From: Thalassotalea sp.
Lineage (GTDB): Bacteria > Pseudomonadota > Gammaproteobacteria > Enterobacterales > Alteromonadaceae
Assembly (NCBI GenBank): GCA_022448425.1
Contig: JAKVCY010000133.1
Span: forward strand, 1-56,456
Length of the DNA stretch: 56,456 bases
Direction of reading: 5' to 3'
Of this stretch, positions 51,351-56,456 are shown piece by piece; position 1 is the first letter of the stretch; every line of letters starts with the position of its first letter. The position numbers and the translations under genes are program-made. The notes below the pieces were generated by a model. It searched no databases and was not told the origin of the DNA. It worked only from the letters and a program-made list of their open reading frames with translations.

Positions 51351-52289
51351 ATGAAATTACTTAATTATATATTATCGGCATTTATGATCTTAACCCTCAT
51401 TGGGTGCTCGCCAGCAAATAACCAAAATGGCGAAATTTTGTTACTACTAAAAACTCTAGATAACCCCTTCTTTTTAGAAATTAAAGAAGGAGTTAAGACG
51501 GAAATGGACAATAAAAACTTGCAATACAAGTTAACAGTTAAGGCAGGTGCTTTTGAAAAAGATATCGAAACTCAAAGAAGAGTATTAGAGTCATATATTT
51601 CAGCAAAAAAAAATGTTCTTAAAGGCGTAATTATTACCCCATCAGGTTCACAAAATGAGCTAGTGAGACAAATCAAGAAATTAAATAATTTAAATATACC
51701 AGTAATATTGGTGGATACCGACATTGATATAGAATCACTTAATGATGTTGGAGCCTATTATGACTACTATGTTGGCTCTGACAATTTATATGGGGGAAAG
51801 CTTGCTGGAGAATACCTTTCAAAATTTTTATCACAAGAAAGTAAGGTGTTGATTCTAAATGGACCAAATAACCACGAAACGGCAATGAAAAGAAGAAATG
51901 GTTTTGTTAATTCTATAGAAGAATTGCAAATACAGCTAATTGAAAGAACAGCAAATTGGCGAGAAGATGAGGCTAGGAAATTAGTAAGTTCACTTATTTC
52001 TGCGGGAAAAAATGTCGATGCTATATTTGCTGCAAATGACAATATGGCATTGGGAGCTATTGAAGCATACAGAACAATTGGAAGAGATGAACCTATCCCT
52101 GTAATTGTAGGCTTTGATGCTATTGATAAAGCCGTTGAAGCTATTGATTCAGGAAAGCTAGCTGCATCAATCAAACAGCGTCCTTTCACTATGGGGGAGA
52201 AAGCCGTACAGCTAATGTTTGGTAACAAGGCTGAAGGAAATAATTCAAGAGAAATGGTTAAACTTGAAGTTGTTAGCAAGGACAGATGA
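51351..52289 (+). CDS. Sugar-type ABC substrate-binding lipoprotein
   Basis: The 312-residue product has a lipoprotein signal with lipobox LIGC (Cys19). A two-lobe periplasmic binding fold of the ribose/galactose (Peripla_BP_4) type follows. Recognisable segments are KTLDNPFFLEIKEGVKTE, GVIITPSGS, IPVILVDTDI, GKLAGEYL, VLILNGPNNHETAMKRRNGF, AIFAANDNMALGAIEA and VGFDAIDKAVEAI. These residues normally contact sugars or sugar-like ligands. It delivers ligand to the permease upstream. Its stop overlaps an ATG of the next gene by four bases (ATGA). Confidence 0.88.
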   Translation: MKLLNYILSAFMILTLIGCSPANNQNGEILLLLKTLDNPFFLEIKEGVKTEMDNKNLQYKLTVKAGAFEKDIETQRRVLESYISAKKNVLKGVIITPSGSQNELVRQIKKLNNLNIPVILVDTDIDIESLNDVGAYYDYYVGSDNLYGGKLAGEYLSKFLSQESKVLILNGPNNHETAMKRRNGFVNSIEELQIQLIERTANWREDEARKLVSSLISAGKNVDAIFAANDNMALGAIEAYRTIGRDEPIPVIVGFDAIDKAVEAIDSGKLAASIKQRPFTMGEKAVQLMFGNKAEGNNSREMVKLEVVSKDR

Positions 52290-52291
52290 TT

Positions 52292-54340
52292 ATGTCTGCT
52301 TTTAAAATTGAAAATTTTTCAAGTTACGTAACGGATAAAGACGGTAACACTGTTGACATTTTTGATGATGCCGCTCTTTGTATAGATGAGCCGGGAATTT
52401 ACACACTTGAGGGAGAGAATCAATCTGGAAAAAGCATATTTGTTAAATCAGTCATGCAAGTCAACCCAAACTGGTTTCATGCTACAGAGAATAAAGACAA
52501 TTACCATACGTTAAAGATATCTAACGGAAATGAAAGAGCCAAAAGAGTTAGTTTCAAATGCATCAGTGATGCATATAAAAACGGAGTTGGCGCTGTATTT
52601 CAAGATGATGATTTAATTCCAACTATGACAATTAAGGAACAAATTATCTTGAGGCATTGCCAGCCTAAACTGAACAACTATTTATCTCTAATTGGAAGTG
52701 CTTTTCTGAGACTAATAATTTCATCAGGGAAGATTAAATTTCTATCCAAACTTGTTCGCCTAGATAAAGTTTCTACCTATATAGAAAAATTAGAATCAAG
52801 AGTAAGTGATTTTTGTAACCCAGAACAACTGCTAAAGAAAGCTGAAAGTATACTAAGTACATATGATAAACAATATTTAAATATTTTAGATAAGTACCCT
52901 ACACAGCTCTCTGGAGGAGCAAAAGCTGTTGCAAAATTGCTCTCTGTTCAACTTCAGGAGAATATTGAGATAGTTTTTCTTGATGAACCATTTAATGGTG
53001 TTCAATCGAACGCTTGGCCTAAAATTATTGAAGTCCTAAGGTGTTGGGTTAAAAGTAATAATAAAACTTTAGTTGTTATTACTCACAGTAAAGACGAAAT
53101 AATTAGATGGCAGCCTAAACGTAGATATGAGATTAAAGAAAAAAAAATAATTGCCAAAAGACCTTGTAATTACCAAGAGTTAGTATCAGCAATTCCTGAC
53201 TGGATTGATCTTTATCCTGTTTATACTGCGCCTTTTACAGATCATGATTGGTTAGAGTATTTAAAATTACAGAAAGCAGTATTGATCATTGATGAAAAAT
53301 TAAAAGACACACAAGCTACGTCAAATTTATTGACATTTCTGGACTCTAAGCAAGTATCGTCCAATGTTATCTATAAAAAAGGAGGGGAAGAGGTAAAGTC
53401 TTGGGATGAATATAGGCAGATAATCGAAAAGTTGTTAGATATTATGCCAAGGCCAGATAGCGTCATTATAATAGTCGGAGGGGGATCAATTCTTAATTTT
53501 GGGGGGGTTGTTGCTTCAACAGTGCATAGGGGGGAAGCTCCTTCAATATTAGTTCCTACTACTGTTCTTTCAATAGCAGATGTAGCTGTTGGAAGTAAAA
53601 CCTCTATTAATGTTTCAAAGAATAATGATCATAGAAAGCATTTTGTAGGAACATATGCTAACCCGTCTGCCGTATTATTAGATCCACTTTTTTTAGAGAA
53701 ACTTCCAGAGTTTGAATTAATTTCAGGGCTTTCTGAATGCTTGAAACATGGATTGTTACAGGACGAAAATCTATATCGAGACGTGGTTGATGCTTTGAGT
53801 ACGAGAAACTTAAATTCAGAGGAAGCATTTGAGTTAGCACATAGAACAATGATTCTTAAGAGTTTAATTTTAAATGTGGATCCTAAAGAAAAGAACCTTG
53901 GGCGAGTATTATTGTATGGGCATTTGCACGCTCACGTGCTAGAAAGAATAGCAAATTTTTCAATTCCACATTCTGTATCTGTATGGTGGGGAATTTTAAT
54001 TGACTTACTTTTAGGTGGTCATGAAGATATTTATAGTGAGATAGTAGACGCTCTTTCAAGGCATCGTTGGTTTGGTGACACAATAACGAATCAAATCTCA
54101 ACCGTTGAAGAATCTACTTTCAAAACTGCTTATTGCCTAGATACTAAACCAATTCATTATAATGATGAGGTAAACTCAGAAGGTTTTCACTTCCTAGATT
54201 TTGAAAGTATAGGTATATATGGTGATAATTCTTCAGAAGTAAAAGTAAAATCTACTGATTGGGCACGTTTATATAGTATAATTCACAGGGTTTTGAATGA
54301 CAAAGGAATGCAAAAGTCAGCCAATATCAAGGAAGCTTAG
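52292..54340 (+). CDS. ABC ATPase fused to a 3-dehydroquinate-synthase-like (sugar phosphate cyclase) domain
   Basis: The 682-residue protein has two parts. Residues 1-290 are one ABC ATPase with Walker A GENQSGKS (41-48), Q-loop Gln104, signature LSGGA (206-210), Walker B IEIVFLDEP (225-233) and H-loop His265. Residues about 325-670 are a full-length DHQS-like domain: an N-terminal Rossmann-like part (AVLIIDEKL, GGEEVKSWDEY), VGGGSILNFGGVVAST, the HRG motif (412-414), PTT, VGSKTSIN (Lys436, Asn440), GLSECLKHG (Glu482, Lys485), YGHLHAH (His544, His548) and IPHSVS (His560). The Glu/His/His metal ligands are therefore kept. The Asn before the GH motif in AroB is Leu541 here. ATG 52292 has a better-spaced AAGGA than ATG 52286. 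Family members include DHQS, valiolone-type and inosose synthases; which reaction is done here is unknown. Confidence 0.85.
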   Translation: MSAFKIENFSSYVTDKDGNTVDIFDDAALCIDEPGIYTLEGENQSGKSIFVKSVMQVNPNWFHATENKDNYHTLKISNGNERAKRVSFKCISDAYKNGVGAVFQDDDLIPTMTIKEQIILRHCQPKLNNYLSLIGSAFLRLIISSGKIKFLSKLVRLDKVSTYIEKLESRVSDFCNPEQLLKKAESILSTYDKQYLNILDKYPTQLSGGAKAVAKLLSVQLQENIEIVFLDEPFNGVQSNAWPKIIEVLRCWVKSNNKTLVVITHSKDEIIRWQPKRRYEIKEKKIIAKRPCNYQELVSAIPDWIDLYPVYTAPFTDHDWLEYLKLQKAVLIIDEKLKDTQATSNLLTFLDSKQVSSNVIYKKGGEEVKSWDEYRQIIEKLLDIMPRPDSVIIIVGGGSILNFGGVVASTVHRGEAPSILVPTTVLSIADVAVGSKTSINVSKNNDHRKHFVGTYANPSAVLLDPLFLEKLPEFELISGLSECLKHGLLQDENLYRDVVDALSTRNLNSEEAFELAHRTMILKSLILNVDPKEKNLGRVLLYGHLHAHVLERIANFSIPHSVSVWWGILIDLLLGGHEDIYSEIVDALSRHRWFGDTITNQISTVEESTFKTAYCLDTKPIHYNDEVNSEGFHFLDFESIGIYGDNSSEVKVKSTDWARLYSIIHRVLNDKGMQKSANIKEA

Positions 54341-54646
54341 ATGTTGAAATTGAGAATTCTGCTAACAAGGCAATAAAGCCGGGTTTGTAACAGTTTTCTC
54401 GGTTCAACTGCGTTTCACATTCTAGTGAACTGTTACCACTTATTGAGACGTTACCACCGTCTGTTATTGGCACATATGCGACTGTCAGATTTGATTGAGT
54501 TCTATTATTCGAATCTGACAGATCAAGTTAAGACTTATTCAGGTGAAGTTAACCCAAAGGTTAATAAGGCTTATCGCAAGCTACTTAGTTGTACTAGCTC
54601 GTAGGCTACTTAAGGTTTTGATTTAAGTAACTAAATTTAAGTGATT
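54341..54646. other. Intergenic region with three hairpins between converging operons
   Basis: No gene is supported. Perfect inverted repeats are GTAACAGTT (54387-54395) with AACTGTTAC (54428-54436), CTGTCAGATT (54482-54491) with AATCTGACAG (54512-54521), and TTAACC-caaa-GGTTAA (54549-54564). None has a classical U-run, so they are not clear terminators. They may be regulatory or the remains of a mobile element. Confidence 0.55.
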
Positions 54647-55438
54647 TTATAATTCATTAAGTCGCCAAATTGGTTCTTCTTCTTCCCACCAAACAATAGT
54701 TATAAAGTCACCTCCATGATAATGAAATGCATGCTCATGTACGATAACGTCGTTAGCATCTTCAGTTCTACACCAAATGCTACCATCTATTATTTTGGCT
54801 GATTGATCGGTTGTTTTCTTTAATATCAAATCAGATACACATGAGCCTAGAGGCGCTTCTGGTGGCGGCGAAAAGTAATAATGTAAATCATCGTTTTTGG
54901 AAAAATACTTTCTTTTGCCGCTAGAGTCATAACAGGCAAAGAATCCCATGTGATGATTTAATGAAATAGTTTTGCGTAGAGCGACCATAAAACTACTATC
55001 ATACGTACTTTTTATCATACTAATGGTATCTAAATTTAGAGGGCTGCCTTGAAGGGACTTTTTAGCTAGATATGTTGGTATCATCAGTTCTGAAGCAAAT
55101 GTATTAGCGACTTTTTCTTTCGGAGGTATTCCCTTTGTATATGGGTCCATATCACTATGAGAACATAAGTTTCCAATCTTACCCCTATCTTTAAACCAAT
55201 GCCCTAATTCATGCCCAATAGAAAAGCGCTGTCTGGGCCACTTTGATTCTTCGTTAACCGTAATTATTGCTCTATCACCAATACCTATTATTCTTGCTTC
55301 ACATCCTGTTAAGTATTCTTTTTTTACTGTAGCCCCCTTGTAGTAGGCTATAGCTTCAATATCGATTTCAGTGGGGGAAGTAATACCAAGCTCTTCGAGG
55401 TATAGGTCTTGCACTTCTTTGACAATACCTTTATTCAT
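54647..55438 (-). CDS. ImmA/IrrE family metallo-endopeptidase
   Basis: The 263-residue zinc protease has motif GHELGHWF with HELGH at 76-80 and a likely third ligand, Glu117, in ANTFASELMIP, as in ImmA, IrrE and related proteins. These enzymes usually cleave a repressor or antitoxin to switch on mobile-element or stress genes. The C-terminal part (about 165-263) is a further domain with RKYFSKNDDLHYYFSPPPEA and IWCRTEDAN that may sense a ligand. ATG 55438 is used; it overlaps the upstream gene's stop by 8 bases. It is last in a three-gene operon with no repressor gene in view; the target could be one of its operon partners. Confidence 0.85.
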   Translation of the reverse strand: MNKGIVKEVQDLYLEELGITSPTEIDIEAIAYYKGATVKKEYLTGCEARIIGIGDRAIITVNEESKWPRQRFSIGHELGHWFKDRGKIGNLCSHSDMDPYTKGIPPKEKVANTFASELMIPTYLAKKSLQGSPLNLDTISMIKSTYDSSFMVALRKTISLNHHMGFFACYDSSGKRKYFSKNDDLHYYFSPPPEAPLGSCVSDLILKKTTDQSAKIIDGSIWCRTEDANDVIVHEHAFHYHGGDFITIVWWEEEEPIWRLNEL

Positions 55439-55847
55439 CAATGTTTACTTCACCAAGTTCGATTAGGTTGTTGATAATACTCAACGCTTCTTCATCAGAA
55501 AGATCTTGCCCGTCACGAAAAGCAAGTGTCGCTTTACCAGACATAAATAACTCAATTAGGTATCCTTTAGCATCAACACCTTTTCGCTCCAAAAAAGAAG
55601 TCAGCTTTGATTTTTCAGGTTGGAAACTATGTTTTTGATCTAACTGTGCTCTTACATTCTTAAGCTTTTGTTTTTTTGCCAATAGAACAGCATCTTGAGT
55701 AACTTTTTTGAAGGAATTTAAATGTTTATCGATCTTAACACATTGAGATGCTAGCTCTTTTTCAACTTCATCGTCATCTAAATCTAAAATCGAATCGTAC
55801 GAATATTCTTCGATGTTACTAACTACATTTTTATAGCTCATATGCAT
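55431..55847 (-). CDS. Small helical protein of unknown function in the sigma/ImmA operon
   Basis: The 138-residue soluble protein is acidic at its start (SILDLDDDEVEKE), has a basic helix in the middle (AKKQKLKNVRAQLDQK), and a C-terminal helical region (LTSFLERKGVDAKGYLIELF ... EEALSIINNLIELGEVNIDE). No helix-turn-helix is obvious. ATG 55847 follows GGAG by 5 bases. It overlaps the sigma-like gene by 10 bases and the protease gene by 8, so the three are translated together. It could be the protease substrate or an anti-sigma-like partner; that is inference. Confidence 0.65.
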   Translation of the reverse strand: MHMSYKNVVSNIEEYSYDSILDLDDDEVEKELASQCVKIDKHLNSFKKVTQDAVLLAKKQKLKNVRAQLDQKHSFQPEKSKLTSFLERKGVDAKGYLIELFMSGKATLAFRDGQDLSDEEALSIINNLIELGEVNIDE

Positions 55848-56404
55848 TGCGTCTCCATACGTAATTGCTTTCTTTTTCTAGTAAAGCGCTTATAAGCTGT
55901 GTCATATTTTTTTCTATCACCACCGAATAGAGTGTCAGTGATTTCTTTAGCCTTAGCGCCCTCACCAATGAGTTTTATCATTGATAATATTTGCTCATCT
56001 TCTCCAAAATGTTTGAGTATCAATTGATATTTGTATTCACTTAATACCTCTTCTGGGTTTTCACTAGTAGGTTTGAACTTTTCTAAGTCTATACCATCTT
56101 CAGCATCAAACCTGAGGGATGCGTCTCTAGCTTGTTGATATTTTGAATTTATGTATGCATCGCCAATACTTTTCATAGCATTGAAAAGTGTGGCAACTAG
56201 CTTTATTTCTTTAGGTGCCTTTCTTGAGCCTGTGATGAAACGACTAACAGCCTCTTGAAATAAATCTTCAACTTCGCAGCCAAGCGAATAATCTAGGCAA
56301 AATCTATATCCAAATAACATTAACTTCTTATATTCTGATTGACTTAATTCCGATAAAGCGGATGTAAATTCATCAACAGAATAATAAGTATATTCCTTTT
56401 CCAT
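55838..56404 (-). CDS. Sigma-70-like (ECF-type) transcription factor
   Basis: The 188-residue protein has a region-2-like segment (GCEVEDLFQEAVSRFITGSR, about 43-62, then LVATLFNAMKSIGDAYINSK). After a linker comes a region-4-like helix-turn-helix: DEQILSMIKLIGEGAKAKEI, then TDTLFGGDRKKYDTAYKRFT and a basic tail. I chose ATG 56404 (MEKEYTYYS) because AAAGGA is 7 bases upstream; ATG 56428 would add 8 residues. It heads the operon with the unknown gene and the ImmA-type protease. The sequence is divergent, so binding to RNA polymerase is likely but not certain. Confidence 0.7.
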   Translation of the reverse strand: MEKEYTYYSVDEFTSALSELSQSEYKKLMLFGYRFCLDYSLGCEVEDLFQEAVSRFITGSRKAPKEIKLVATLFNAMKSIGDAYINSKYQQARDASLRFDAEDGIDLEKFKPTSENPEEVLSEYKYQLILKHFGEDEQILSMIKLIGEGAKAKEITDTLFGGDRKKYDTAYKRFTRKRKQLRMETQCI

Positions 56405-56436
56405 ACTTCTATCCTTTATGGCTTTCATAAATAAAT

Positions 56437-56456
56437 TTTCTGGACATGTCCAGAAA
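56437..56456. promoter_or_regulatory. Perfect 20-bp palindrome, candidate operator
   Basis: TTTCTGGACATGTCCAGAAA is identical to its own reverse complement. It lies 32 bases upstream of the sigma-like gene's chosen start (9 bases before the alternative ATG 56428), a typical place for an operator of the operon or of a divergent gene beyond the window. The window ends on its last base, so a longer dyad cannot be excluded. Confidence 0.6.

Noticed and set aside
54355..54440. Possible integron attC-like site (GCTAACAAGGC at 54361)
   Set aside because: The preceding base does not fit the RYYYAAC core, and no matching GTTRRRY end with complementary arms is found within about 150 bases.

Overview
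The window looks like a chromosome segment of a marine gammaproteobacterium of the Alteromonadales, probably Colwelliaceae-like (Thalassotalea or Colwellia type). This is inferred from gene content and gene order: rnt-motY, cysZ divergent from smc-zipA-ligA, topA with a cysB neighbourhood, pabB-nudL, an Smc (not MukB) type condensin, and many sodium-coupled transporters. The core region is moderately AT-rich and tightly packed, with intrinsic terminators between most units. I saw no rRNA, tRNA or CRISPR array.

Layout. 1-5113: tail of an unidentified gene, rnt, motY (its stop codon lies on the edge of a 266-bp MITE-like element), an M1 aminopeptidase and a Glu/Gln-rich exported protein. 5261-14803: cysZ, smc-zipA-ligA-DUF3392, a secreted 2H-phosphoesterase-like protein and a LoiP-like M48 lipoprotein. 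14921-22346: a DAACS symporter, a large Ig-like lipoprotein, deaD with a long leader, and hpd behind two TyrR-like boxes. 22452-31548: an S9 peptidase, an arginase-family enzyme, topA, two conserved small genes and cysB. 31667-38441: a LytS/LytTR-type two-component system divergent from an ABC ATPase and a giant permease/M1-peptidase fusion; the shared intergenic region carries a perfect 12-bp inverted repeat. 38582-48788: sdaA, nudL, pabB, class I fumarase, rmuC, a GGDEF gene broken by an in-frame stop, an NSS transporter and a glyoxalase II-like hydrolase.

From about 49.36 kb the character changes. A voltage-gated-type ion channel gene loses its S6 helix, an integrase N-terminal fragment and another gene remnant follow, and the DNA becomes visibly more AT-rich. 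This accessory block holds two modules. The first is a three-gene operon (50273-54340): a ribose-type ABC permease, a sugar-binding lipoprotein, and a fusion of an ABC ATPase to a complete 3-dehydroquinate-synthase-like (sugar phosphate cyclase) domain. The second is an opposed operon (54647-56404): a sigma-factor-like protein, an unknown helical protein and an ImmA/IrrE metalloprotease, preceded by a perfect 20-bp palindrome at the window edge.

The transporter-cyclase fusion operon is the best candidate for an undescribed system: it suggests that uptake of a sugar-like ligand is physically coupled to cyclitol-type chemistry or sensing. The sigma/ImmA module looks like a self-contained regulatory circuit of the island.
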